Shown: positions 23,601 to 35,600 of the stretch, piece after piece
Layout of the letters: every line of letters starts with the position of its first letter
Numbering within the stretch: position 1 is the stretch's first letter
Assembly (NCBI GenBank): GCA_016169945.1
Contig: JADLSH010000184.1
Span: 868,001-932,000 of the forward strand
Source: Trachythela sp. YZ-2020
Lineage: Eukaryota > Cnidaria > Anthozoa > Malacalcyonacea > Clavulariidae
DNA: 64,000 nucleotides
Reading direction: 5' to 3'
Position numbers and translations under genes: made by a program
The notes under the pieces: generated by a model
Database searches by the model: none
Told to the model about the DNA's origin: nothing
Seen by the model: only the letters and a program-made list of their open reading frames with translations

Positions 23601-24312
23601 CCCCAGTGACGGTCCCTTTTGTCCAGAATATAAGCAAAAAAGGGGGGAAAACTGAGTTTAGAGGAAAGTTATGGTATTCTCACAACAAAACCTGGCTCCA
23701 TTTGGATGGGATATATCAAAAATTGTCTCTGAATATGCAGGAAATCAAGCCACAGAGACTCAAGAAGACAAAAATTTTCTGGGGGAGGACCCCACACCCC
23801 CCTTCAGCTTCCCACACCTGTAATACCCCACCTACCTGTTACGTCCCCTTTCGATTATGTCCCCTCCACAAACGATTTCTTAAAAAATCCCCCGCCTATT
23901 AATACACAAACCTGTTGCACTGTCTACAGTGATGTGATCTTGGTACTTTAAATCCCTGACATATTGGACAAAACTGTATCAATTTCTCGTGTTCAATCTT
24001 GTCCTATAAATAAAGGGTATATTATTTTATACAAAACAGTATCAAAAACTGTTTCAATAGTGTTGTGTCATTTAGCTTTCTACTCACTGGCTTCCATAGA
24101 GAAGGAACATAACCAGGTCCAACCCAAGCCGCCTTGATAAAATTATACAATATACATAGCAGAAACAACGCAAGAAGACATATGTTCAAAATTCCACTAA
24201 AGTTGACAGGAGGCCACCACACCAGTGACGCATAAACACTGGCAATAAACAGCGTAATAATAATTGTAAGAGCCGTTAGCGGGCCCCAGTGAAGCAAACT
24301 GCCTTTTTCCAT
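17606..24312 (-). CDS. ZDHHC6: Palmitoyltransferase ZDHHC6-like, 13 exons, 381 aa
   Basis: Exons: 24312-24088, 24003-23912, 23198-23042, 20929-20792, 20142-20089, 19831-19757, 19639-19559, 19459-19418, 19257-19234, 19204-19144, 19113-19059, 18313-18273, 17706-17606. All phases match and the frame runs from ATG to TAA. The enzyme moves a fatty acyl group from acyl-CoA to protein cysteines, probably at the ER as in vertebrates. Visible parts: two membrane spans in exon 1 (residues ~12-60); a Cys-rich domain with [20 protein letters not shown], where the DHHC is 112-115 and Cys115 is the acyl-accepting residue; two more spans (exons 3 and 4); and a C-terminal SH3-like part ending in [11 protein letters not shown]. 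Vertebrate ZDHHC6 is slightly longer and ends in a KKNR-type ER signal; this one ends KPKDQ. The SH3-like part marks it as ZDHHC6 rather than another DHHC enzyme. Confidence 0.95.
18346..18507. mobile_element. TTCACACGATCCGAT MITE, copy 2
   Basis: Same family as 13029-13200, inside the palmitoyltransferase intron between exons 11 and 12, about 33 bp upstream of exon 12. The arms carry TGACGTATGTGATTT and its inverted partner. Confidence 0.7.
18541..18920. mobile_element. Foldback element carrying YY1-like and CRE-like motifs
   Basis: The arms include TTCTTAGTTCTTGAGATATT (near 18557) and AAAATATCTCAAGAACTAAG (near 18884). Just inside each arm is GTCCGCCATTTTGGA (18607) or AAGATGGCGGAC (18859), matching the YY1 core AAGATGGCGGC. 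TGACGTCA (CRE) lies at 18816-18823. It is intronic in the palmitoyltransferase gene. Confidence 0.65.
19271..19294 (+). repeat. (TG)n microsatellite
   Basis: About 12 TG units. On the minus strand it is the CA tract in front of the acceptor of the 24-base micro-exon 19257-19234, so its length could affect splicing of that exon. Confidence 0.8.
19931..20078. mobile_element. TTAA-flanked MITE (piggyBac-like target)
   Basis: The arms AGGCTCTTTTCCACTC and GAGTGGAAAAGAGCC are followed inward by a second inverted pair (CTCGCTGCGAG, CTCGCAGCGAG). TTAA flanks both ends (19927-19930 and 20079-20082), the target duplication of piggyBac-type elements. The right edge is 6-7 bases from the 3' border of exon 5 (20089), just after the GT of that donor site. 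Confidence 0.8.
21024..21192. mobile_element. TTCACACGATCCGTT MITE, copy 3
   Basis: Same family as 13029-13200, just upstream of exon 4 in the palmitoyltransferase gene on the genome axis. The arms are ATTCTCCTCCTGACGTATG and CATATACGTCAAGAGGGGAA. Confidence 0.7.
21200..21490 (-). repeat. GGCCATGTTACA family repeat, inverted copy
   Basis: Reverse-strand relative of 4380-4825; it shares CATGAATCTCGTTTTACTTT and CAGAAGGCAACAGAGACATG. The open frames in it are shadows of the repeat. Confidence 0.6.
21548..21803. mobile_element. Double-hairpin MITE, inverted copy
   Basis: Opposite-orientation copy of 12057-12347 with both hairpins intact. It shows what the element truncated at 6232 looked like before the duplication junction formed. 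Confidence 0.75.
21804..22440. other. Very AT-rich intronic stretch with TTAATTAA runs
   Basis: Intron 3 of the palmitoyltransferase gene. It holds runs of TTAATTAATTA (22316-22400) and no exon or transposon end that I can define. A single degenerate 114-bp repeat remnant (ATTGGATAGATCTATCAGTT) follows at about 22460. Confidence 0.6.
22816..22993. mobile_element. Foldback MITE (CAGTATAGAGACGACCAG)
   Basis: The arms ACAGTATAGAGACGACCAG and CTGGTTGTCTCTATACTGT lie ~130 bp apart, with GGGCCACT/AGTGGCCC just inside. A diverged relative sits near 45940-46035. Its edge is about 50 bases from exon 3 of the palmitoyltransferase. Confidence 0.75.
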
Positions 24313-24920
24313 ACAGCTATAGTAAAGTTAACACGCGAAAAGGTTTTAAAAGCTTTAAAAATTAAGTTTTTATACGCAAGAACGGTCAAAATTAGAAGCC
24401 ATTTTGTGTATAGGAATTCTAAATTAGCGATGCACGCATGCGTAATCACTCAAAATAGGCCTGTGCGCAGCCGCAACTCTCGCCTCGAAAGAGCGTCTGT
24501 GTTATGGAGTGAAATATCGTGTTCCAGTGAAGTGTATTTTCCACAGATTTGTGGGAAAATATCTGATTGGAAAGTACTTAATAACTTGACCTTACGAGGC
24601 GAGAGTTCCCTTTGCATAACACTTCGCATAACAATGTCATTCAGTCACGACTAAGTAGTCGGAATGTTCCATCGTCTTTTCATTGTTTAGAAAATCCCAC
24701 TGTTCTCCATGCCATCCAGTTTAGTATAGAACTATGGATGAAAACTAAACCAATTTACCAATGCATTGTCTGCAAGCCATTGGTAAATAGTTCAAATTGT
24801 TAATTCACGAAATTAAATTTCACATTCATTTACTGTCTTTAATTCAAATTCACATTCATTTGATTAGTGTAAAGATAAGCTGGCATGGTTCGTGTCTGAA
24901 CGGCCAGAAAAAGATTAAGT

Positions 24921-25200
24921 AATATATCATACACGAGAAGGAGTTTATTATAGTGATTTGAAACACCGAAAAGTGTGTTGGCCGCTAGCCGAGTTTTTTT
25001 AACATACTTTGAGGTGTTTTTAAATCACTATAATAAACGACTTCGAGTGTATGATATAGCTTCTCAAACAAACCAGTATTTAAAGAGAAATTCAACGCGA
25101 AAGTTGAGCTAATTTATGGCCAATGGGTGTTTATTACCGTGGTATCAAGACAACGATACGGTGGTGATTTCCTTTGTGTTTTGCTCATGAATTATTGAGT
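24921..25200. repeat. Dispersed foldback repeat family (copy 3)
   Basis: Same family as 3653-3955, upstream of the palmitoyltransferase gene. The arms and the tail CAAACAAACCAGTATTTAAA are conserved. A GGCCAA insertion in the tail distinguishes it from the other copies. Confidence 0.6.
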
Positions 25201-25571
25201 TTGAGAAAAACATTCCATACACAAACCATGGCAGCTTCTTGTACAATACTACCTACACTGGACAATCACGTTAAGTCTAAAGATTCCCTATTACTTTCAG
25301 ATTACTAATACAAAAAATAAATCTTAATTTTAGTGATTACCTCGCGTGTTTATACCCATTGCCATCCAATTCACTCACATATATACTTTAAATGCTTGGT
25401 CACCTTCATTCCATTCTATGCTTACATTATCAGAAAAGTGGTAACTGGACATGCGAGTTAATATTTTTCCGGAAATATGGACTGGGTGGCTGGCACTGGG
25501 TATAAACATGTATCATTTGTAAGCTTAGATGGATTCCGTTAAGCACCATCGAGCAGCAGACGATGGTCAAC

Positions 25572-26329
25572 TACACACGTCAAAACATAGGCGGATTTTC
25601 AGATTTTGCTCTGGGGGGGTACCGAGAATTTAGGGGGGGTACCGAGAATTTAGGGGGGGTGCCAAAAATTTAGGGGGGTGAGCGACAGGGTGTGTAGCGC
25701 CACCAAGCAAGCTGCAGTGCTCAGGGGGCACACTTGCCAATGGTTGTAAGAGGGCGAAGCCCACAGAAAATTTTGAGATTTTTGGTCTTATTTAGTTCAA
25801 AATCCTTGTTTTTAGTCTTACTTAGTTCAAAATCTTTATTTCAATCACACTACTGTCATTTATCCCAATGAGCATTTAACTTTTTTTGGGGGGGTGCAAA
25901 TTTCTCTAGGGGGGGGTGGAAAACCTTTTGGGGGGGTGCAAAATATTTTTGCACCCCCGCACCCCAGAAAATCCGCCTATGCGTCAAAATCTCACATCTT
26001 GCCAACAAGACGTGTTCGCAAAAGGCTTGTAGCAAGCTTGTCCACAAGTTGTAACAATGTTGTCATTTTCTTACGTTGCTACAAGGTTGTCACTCACAAC
26101 TTGTTAACAAGTTATTGAATTGCAGGACGATAACAAGTTGTTGGAACAACTCGTATCAAGTCTGCTGAGTCAACAACCTTGTAGCAAGTTGTCAACAAGC
26201 CGTTGACGACTTGTCATCAAGCTGGGAACAAGCAGTGCGAACACATCCTGATAACAAGTTGTTGAAACAGCATTGGTACAAGTCTGCTGCAGGTTTGTTA
26301 CATGCAACTTGTGCGTTTTTACGTGTGTA
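25572..26329 (+). mobile_element. ACACACGTAAAAA-TIR element interrupted by a hAT-like MITE
   Basis: The left terminus TACACACGTCAAAA is followed by a 396-bp insertion. The element then resumes with CGTCAAAATCTCACATCTTG and ends at GCGTTTTTACGTGTGTA. The insertion therefore hit the terminal repeat of an older element. Confidence 0.8.
25586..25981. mobile_element. hAT-like MITE with G-rich interior and exact 8-bp target duplication
   Basis: The terminal inverted repeats are CATAGGCGGATTTTC and GAAAATCCGCCTATG. CGTCAAAA occurs directly on both sides (25578-25585, 25982-25989). The inside carries long G runs. Length and the 8-bp duplication fit a non-autonomous hAT element. Confidence 0.85.
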
Positions 26330-26691
26330 CCAGTTATCAGAGTAAGAAAATCATGTTAATTCTATTATTATAATAGAGTATTTGTTGGAAATTAATAATC
26401 AGAATAGATAGAATTAGTTATATTTGCTTCCACCAATAAATTTGGACAATTCTGAAGTTGACCACCATCTGCTGTCCTGTATTAAATGCTTCGTGAAACT
26501 CGTCTATAGCTCTGGACTAAGTCTGTTGCGACAAAACATCGCTGAATCTGCAAAGCGTATGATTCCTATGCTAGTTTGTCACGTTAAGAAAGGGTTTCCA
26601 GGCGATTTCGACATCAATAGATTTCTTTGTGTCTGTTCATCCAGTGTAGGTAGCCCCTTCGGTTTTTTACCCGTCTGGTCCGTAACTATGG

Positions 26692-29600
26692 TTACCTAAA
26701 AGAAATGACGTATATTTGAAATATTTCCAGGTTCGCCGAGGGCTTTAAGATAGAAGGCACCTCGTGGTTCTCTACCTTATTAAATACTCCACGACCAAAG
26801 TAATCTGCCACAACCGAAAATCCATCGTTGGCTCTTTCAAGCTATAAAAAATGGTAAAACTTTAGCCCTGGTCGAACGGGGATGAGAGTCGATGAGAGTT
26901 AACAAGCCAGAGTTTGCATGAGAGTTTCATCTCAGACCTGGAAAAAAGTGGGATCTCGGAATCCTAGATCCTGAGGAACATTTGCCTTAGCAACACGATT
27001 GAGGAACATTTTTAATTTTTCGCACGTATTTTAAGCAATTAAGGAAGAATTTTAAGGAATCCTATTTCGTTATCTGCCATTTGAGCCTATTTTGAGATTG
27101 GGAAGTGTTCTTCTCGTGAGAAACGAGAGGAATATTGTTCCTCAATATTTCATTTGAAGAACTTTCTCAGTTGAAATATTCTCTGAGGAACATGTCTTCT
27201 GGCTATCAGTGTGACAGTGTATTACATCAATAACATGCAATCGTACAGAGCCTAACTTATGCTGTCAGGAATATATTTTTGGTGTGGAACCTCCTTATGT
27301 TGTGAAGAAGCTCAATTATGCAGTCAACAACCTGGAAATTCAGCGCGTAACTTCACATGTGTTGTTTGGAAAGTGCTTCTGCACTGAGGATTGAGGAATG
27401 TTCAGTTCCTCATTATACAATGGACTTTCCTGGCTTTCTTCTGTGTATAATTGTCATGTATATATTATGGAAACTATACAACTTTATTGTTGCACACGTA
27501 ACGCACGGTCAACTTTTTCATCATTCTTACGCACTTTTGAACCGAATTTGAGGAACATTTGAAAAAGGCAAATTTAGGATCCGAGGAACATTGAACACTT
27601 TTTCCAGATCTGCATCATCAACTATCATGCCCCGGTCTAACGAGAACAAGAGTTGCATGAGAGTTGACTGGATATTACCACGCGTACCGGTCAAAAGAGG
27701 GAAAACTCTCATCAACTCTCATCAAAATTTGAACCAGCTCAAAGTTGATGAGAGTGCATGAGAGTTGATGAGAGTGCATGAGAGTTGATGAGAGTGCATG
27801 AGAGTTGATGAGAGTGCATGAGAGTTGATGAGAGTGCATGAGAGTTGATGAGAGTGCATGAGAGTTGATGAGAGTTGATGAGAGTGCATGAGAGTTGATG
27901 AGAGTGCATGAGAGTTGATGAGAGTTGATGAGAGTGCATGAGAGTTGATGAGAGTTGATGAGAGTGCATGAGAGTGCATGAGAGTTGATGAGAGTTGATG
28001 AGAGTTGATGAGAGTTGATGAGAGTTGATGAGAGTTGATGAGAGTTGATGAGAGTTGATGAGAGTTGATGAGAGTGCGTGAGAGTTGATGAGAGTGCATG
28101 AGAGTTGATGAGAGTGCGTGAGAGTTGATGAGAGTGCATGAGAGTTGATGAGAGTTGATGAGAGTTGATGAGAGTTGATGAGAGTGCGTGAGAGTTGATG
28201 AGAGTGCATGAGAGTTGATGAGAGTGCGTGAGAGTTGATGAGAGTGCATGAGAGTTGATGAGAGTTGATGAGAGTTGATGAGAGTTGATGAGAGTTGACT
28301 GTCAAACGCAAGGAAGAGTTGCAACTCTCATTGACTCTCATTGACCCTCGTTTGACCGGGGCGAGAATCGAACTCATTGGCCCCAGAAGTATCGTTGTTT
28401 ATACCTGATTGTGAAATTGATCATGAAGATCTTTCATTTCTTCTTGAGCTCGAATTATATCCAGCACTTTTCTATAAAGAGGAAACTTCACGAGTTAACG
28501 AAACCCATTCTTCAATAACATGCCGCGATTTGCGACGAAGGGCCTTCGGTTGAAATGTCGAAGATATTTTTATCTTTTTCAGGTACACACGTAAAAATCT
28601 CACATCTTGTCAACAAGTTATAACAATGTTGTCATTTTATCAAGCTGCTACAAGGTTGTCACTCACACCTTCTTAACTTGTTGAATTACAGGACGATAAC
28701 AAGTTGTTGGAAAAACTTGTAACAAGTCTGTTGAGTCAACAACCTTGTAGCAAGTTGTAAAAAAACCGATGTCAACTTGTCAACAAGCTGGGAACAAGCA
28801 GTGCGAACACATCCTGATAACAAGTTGTTAAAACAGCATTGGTACAAGTCTGCTGCAGGTTTGTTACAACTTGTGCGTTTTTACGTGTGTAGTTCAGACA
28901 CGGGCCACGGCAGCTACGTCTATACTGTATATACCTGTTTTCAGGAGCACAAATTGGACATTCCTCATCTTTCTCAGCATAACCTTCGAAACATCTGGAA
29001 TAAATGTCATGTATTAGACAGGAAATAATTGCACTAAATTCAGAAATATGGACAAACAATTCAAACTCACACTGTGTGAAAAGAGTGCTGACAAAAGAAG
29101 TGTATAACCGGAAGTTCGAGAGGTCTGGAACAGAGGCTACACTGGGCTGACTGGAAGACTATCGCACTGAAAGAAACAAAAATAATTAGGCCACTTCATA
29201 ATATACTGGAACTAAGGCACTGACGAGGACAGAACATGCGCCATTACCTCGTTTTAAGATCTTTAATCTGGTTTCGCATTTTTTCTGTTTCTTCTCTGTA
29301 CTGTCGTATTAGTCTTTCGTCCTACAAGCAATTTTTCGTTAAATGTTTAAACAATAACACACATCCGAACTTGATTGTACACAAAACAATAGCTTGAAAT
29401 CTCGAAGGTGACAATGTAAAGCCTTGGATAAACGAGGAGAGTTGATGAGAGTCAACGAGAGTCGCCACTCTCGCTCGTATTTAACCGAGAACTCTCATGC
29501 ACTCTCGTGCATTTTCATCAACTTTGAGCTGGTTCAAATTTTGATGAACGGTGGGGCTTCGGTGGCGCAGTCGTTAGAGCAAGCGCTTTTCACCTCTGAG

Positions 29601-32600
29601 TCTTGAGTTCGATTCTCGTTGAGGACACTGATCACACTCATGTGAAAAGAGTAAGTCGAAAGTCGTGGGTTTTCTCCGGGCACTCCGGTTTCCTCCCACA
29701 GGGAAAGTTGACTGGGTGGGTTAGGATAGACAGATTAGGAAAGTAATATCACAATTGTAAAAATAAATAATGTAGGTTAAGTACATAATATAAGTAAGCT
29801 AGATACTTGATGTAATCGGTCACTGAAAAGCCCCAATGGGGAGTGCATGAGCTGAATAATGTATGTATGTATGAGACTTTTTGCTCGTTTGACAGGTACG
29901 CGTGTTAATATCCAGTCAACTCTCATGCAAACACTCGCTCGCCAACTCTCATCAACTCTCATCCTCAGTTGACAAGGACATAATACTATTTAAGTTATAT
30001 TTAAGTCGTTGCCAGCATCGATTCCGAACTATTTTCTCGTGTGCCGGCTCAATCAAATTCACGCAGTGTCAATAGCCTTTCTTTTCAATTATATACGCAT
30101 TCATAAATGGCCATTATAGAAGTGTAAAATCTATATACCTGGGCAATCTGCTCGTCTTCTTGCTGCAATCGTTTTACAATGTAATCCTAAGAAAGCAACA
30201 TGAGAATACCGGAATACCAGTTTTGTTTAAAGTGCATATGTCACAATTACCATTTTATGCTCAAAAATCGGCCGTGACGAGACAATTCGAATGATATATA
30301 TCATTCCTTAAACGGATAAATACTTCCAGATATATTTTGGTTGTTAAGTCCAGTAACAACCTCACTATTGTGCTATACAGTGTTATAAAATATTTTGTTA
30401 GAATCAACCTGGAAACACTCTTCTCACTTGTCACTAAGACAATTATAATTAATTAGCAATTAGTAATTAGCAATTAGCAATCGGAAATTAGTAATTAGTA
30501 TCGGACAACACAATCACTAACACTCTCACACAAGTCTGCCATGTGCGATGCCCTGCATATAAAGATTTTAACAATGTCAAAACTTATCCAACTGATCAGC
30601 GAGTCTTAAAATACCATTGATGTACCTTGACAACGGCAAGTGTTGCAGTTGAATTATGAGCCAGCGTTTGAAGGACCAACAATGGCGGCAATAAGCTATG
30701 TTTGTCAATGTCTAATTCATCATGCTGTTAAGGATTCTCTTGAAAAGTAAACTCGATATGCAAAATGCTGAGTTAAATGCTTGTTTACAACCTTGCTTAA
30801 AACTTTGGATAAATCACATGCCTAACTACCACTGTTCCAGTTTACGAAAGAATAGAAGAGAGTAAATTTGACTACGCGTTAGAATAATGTGTTAGAGTTA
30901 CTCACTCGCGTGGATCATTCTAATGATTAGTTACCTTTGTTTATATTCTACGCTTTCGTAAACAGGAGCACGGATGTACGTAAGCACGGGTGGCAGATGC
31001 GGTTAGCGCGCTATGCCTTACCTCTGAGTTAAGCCGGCTATATACAACAGGCCGAGGGCACGGATTTACTCAGGTTGGGTAACGCCAGTGCGCTTGATAA
31101 ACTCATGTAAGTTGAGATTGGTTGGCTCTCTCCTGTGCTTCGAGGGTTTTTCTACGGGTACTCCGGTTTTCCTCCGGAGTAACTAACCCTTTTAAAAGCA
31201 TTTGCAAAACCTGTTAAGGCTTTCCGTCCACCTCAGAGTGATAAACACAATAAACATACCTACGCACGCGAATTATCCAAAGTAGTAAATTGGCATTGAA
31301 GATGCAAATGACAAAAGGATACGTGTAAGCACCTCCATAATGTATCCCTTGCAATTTTCCTCCTTGCTTGCAAAATACGACAACGCCTGAACCCACAGAC
31401 TGGGATCTTGAGAGCTAATGAAGTGGAAACAACATAATTAGAATGTCATTAAATCTAGAAGGAAGCGATGATATTTCGCCACTACAGTAGAAATATTAGC
31501 AGCAATTTAATATTCGTAGTTCGACAGCTGACTTACCCCTACCTGCGTGGCAGACGTTCTGTCCATGGCTGAACTCCCGAAAAGCGGGCGAGGGTTTTTC
31601 GCCTCTTCGCCTCGCCCGCCTTTCGGGTGTTTCGTTATGGGCAGACCCGTCTGCCACGCAGGCTAACTTACCCGTAGTTTCTGCACGTGTCAATCACGTT
31701 CGCGTGTTCGTCGTGTTCCATATGGTAGCGAAGTATTTGAGGAAACCTTCAGAAGCATAAAGATAAATCCCCTTAATAGTACAATATTACAGGAGGAGAC
31801 CGGAGTATAATCTGGACAAACTTGGCTAACGCTGTTTACATCGTTGCTACCTAATAGACAATTTGCATTATAGACTAATTTTTCATCTAGGCAAAAAAAA
31901 GTATATTGCCGGAAAGAACATACTAAAATTAGTAAAATTGCAAAGTTTGGTTGCGAAATGTTGTAAAATGCGGAAAATATAGCCTTGCAAAGTTTGCAAA
32001 TTTTGTATATTTGGGCCGAAATGTGGTAGGAATTTCCGCACATAATACAAAAGTATACAAAATTTGCAAATTTTGCAAGGTCATATTTTCCGCATTTTAC
32101 AACATTTTGCAACCAAACTTTGCAATTTTACTAATCTTATTATGTTCTTTGTAGCTGTTGTGATTGTTTCCCTTCTATAAGTCTATAATGCAAATTAGTC
32201 TATAATGCAAATTGTCTATTGGACAAACTTGGATAACTCACATGTCTAATACTATTGTTCTAGTTTGTGAAAACATAGAATAGAACAAAAGTAACTAAGC
32301 ATTAGAATTATGTGCAAGAGCTTTTCACTCATGTAGATCATTCTAATACTTTGTTACCTTCGTTCTATTCAATGTTTTCGCACAATAGAACAATAGAAAC
32401 CAGGCATGTGGGTTATCCAAAGTTGTAAATTGGCTATAAACAAGCAATTTTCCTATGTTAGAAGAACGCATGAAAAAAATTAAGCTATATATTCACTTAC
32501 AGTTTGGATTTTTCGTAGAGTAATAAAATACCAGCTTTGAAGTTGTGCATTTGTGCAAGCACCATCGCATGGTCGTTGTCAATCTCATACTTTCCCTGCA

Positions 32601-35600
32601 TTAAAAACAAAAACTGTCAATAGGATATTCATTGATTGTCAGAGTAGTATATAAACGTAGATTCAAAATCAAATCACCTCCACATTTTGCAACAGAGAGA
32701 GGGCCTTGCTTTCTGGCTCAACTTCATCCTGCAAAAACACAACGTTGTTCTTAAATACCTCTTCGTATTCATGTGAAAAAGATATGCGAGTAAAGCCTCT
32801 TACAGACGAGCAAGTTTTCTATGAAAAATTTTTCAAATGACAAGTTTTATTTGCCAATTGCACGTGACTTGTGTAGGTACAACAAATTTTCTATGACAAG
32901 GTTTTGGTTTTCTGACCGCCATGATAGCTAATACAACAATAGATTGCTGACCATGCGTATTTAAGGGTTCAAATTACTTTGACAAGTTTACTTTGTTGAC
33001 CAATACAGAAAGAGAAAAATTTGTACTTTGGAAATTGCGTATACAGACGAGGAAATAAAACTTGCAATATGAAAACTTGTCATAGAAAACTTCCTCGTCT
33101 GTAAGAGGCATAACTATATTCCCTACCATTCTGTCTTTACAATGTTTCGCCTTGTTGAGATAGAGTTCCAACAATGTACTGCAAACCATACTGGAGGATT
33201 TTGCTCGCACCTACGTTCAAAAGAAAAAAAAATACTTTAGGTTAGTCTAGGTTTCCCCTAACATCCTTACACATTAGATTGCAAAAACGTGTAATACATG
33301 GAGTCGACACAGGTTCTAGAACAGTCGATAATCTTAAAAGGTTAGGTTGGATTCCATATTACGATGAGGTTAAAATAAACAAATGTGTTCTTGTTTACAA
33401 GAAATGAAGAGGTGAACTGCCGGAATATATTGGTAATTTACTGGTTAGAAACTACTAGGTGCATGGTGGACAGACGAGGCAAGGCCAATATAAAGCTCTG
33501 GAATAACTTGCGTTCAGAATTTAAGAGAAAACCTAACGTTCGTGCTGTTAAGCAAGTCTTAAGAAATTATTTTATTAATTCTTATATAAGAACATTGACT
33601 CCTTTGAACAGTTAAATATGTTATAGCATAGTTGTATAAAGATCTTAATGTACTTTTAATGTATTTTAAGATCATATTCATAGTTTATCTCATAGTCTTT
33701 TGTACATTATTGTAAGGTATATATTTAAGGGCCACAAGTTTGTCAGCTTCGCTGTTATGTGTCCACCCTCATTATATAAAGTTGTCGATCAACCTTATCT
33801 TATCTGGATTACTAGAAAGGGAAAACAGTTACGACAGAGCTGACAGAGTCATTCAGCATGATAAAGTTCGTTTAGTTTTACTGTCGTTTATTGAGTTTGT
33901 TTTCTTCGCAGATACCTTGGTCATATGTTCCAAGAACTCGATTAGTTTATTCTTCTTGTGGACAAAAATGTGGATGAATGTTTCTGGTTCTGCACGAAGG
34001 ATCTTACGTGCACTGCCTATAATTGAAATGAAAAAAACCCAACTAAATATATTTCATAATTAAATAAAAGCCTTCGTAAAAAATTATAAAAATCCAAATT
34101 TTACCTGCCATATCGTCATCATCTACCAACGGGCCTACAAAGTAGAAATATCATTATAGGTTTTGAATATTCAGTTATCCAGTATAAAGTTAGCTTAGGT
34201 TTCCTCCTGTAGTGACACTGGAACAATAAGAGATGGCCCTTACTGGACCTCTAGGGAGAACAGTTTAGAACTGATAGAGCTATCCAGTATAAAATAAAGT
34301 TAGTTTAGTTTAGGTTTCCTCCTGTAGTGACACTGGACCAATAAGAGATGATCCTTACTGGACCTCTAGGGAGAACAGTTTAGAACTGATAGAGCTATCC
34401 AGTATAAATAAAGTTAGTTTAGTTTAGGTTTCCTCCTGTAGTAACACTGGACCAATAATAGATGATCCTTACTGGACCTCTAGGGAGAACAGTTTAGAAC
34501 TGATAGAGCTATCCAGTATAAAACTAGGGTACCTGCAAGGTAGGGAATGCTGCGGGACTGTTATTATTCTTTAGCTTCTTGAAACAAACATGCAAACAAA
34601 TATGCAACACAAATTATATTCAGTAGACGGTAATTGTTGGCATTGACCCAGTGGCTTGCGCGCTGTCAGTAGATGCATACCCTAGCATAGTTTGCAGGAT
34701 GAGACAAGCTAAATATATCACGAAACATGAAAGACATCAAATTTTGTAACATCTATTTCAAAATATCAATATTTTCCATGTATTGTTCTTCCACATGGAA
34801 TTCCCACATAAAACCCATGTTTACTGCAATGAGTAATTTGACACTGCCACGCAAGGAATATGCATATTTTTGTAGTGTATAAAAGCGTTAAAAATATATA
34901 CATGTGCGCAAAATAATTTTGCATTTGGAAAGCGAAATCCATCATTCTGTTCTTATTTTGCTGGATATGCGAGTCACCTACATGTAAAGCACAACTCATT
35001 TCAACTCATTGCCACTCGAATATTTATTAGTGCTGTGCGCGCAGAACTGAGACCCTGTCTGTTCTGACAATATGTGAACGCGACTAGACAAAAATATTAA
35101 GTCCATTGTAAAATAGGAATAAAAACATATTTATATGCCTACAGTAGCCTATTTAATAGGTCAAACCTTGCACAAATCAGAATGATTCAGTCAGGCAATT
35201 TAGACGATCAATTGCATATCTGTGAGTTTGTGTCAAGTTCACACGGAGTCACAATCGTCAAGCGGCATACACGAAACATCACTTGATGCAAAACTGATAT
35301 GGAAATCAGCAAGAGAAAGCAAACGCAAATGGATAGAAAAACCTTTTAAATATATCTCTACGTAAGACTTCCATGCTTTACAGCACTAACAGCTCAAGCA
35401 AAGTCGATAGCACATTAGCAGAATATATAGTTCATATATAAACAGACACTGAATCTAGCTACGATCGATTGTGTACTTTCAGCTTTCATAGATATATAAA
35501 TTGAGATTGCCAACTTTCCAAAAAGGAGTAAACAAATGTAAACGTAACATATAAACAAAAGACAAAATATCCTACCTTGAATGGTCAAAATAGACTTGAA

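Noticed and set aside
27745..28298. CRISPR-like array
   Set aside because: Period of ten bases with no unique spacers, in an animal genome; it is a minisatellite.
27675..28377. Three long overlapping minus-strand ORFs of LSSTLINSHQ-type repeats
   Set aside because: All come from the 10-bp minisatellite, which leaves every frame open; no splice context and they sit in a VPS11 intron.
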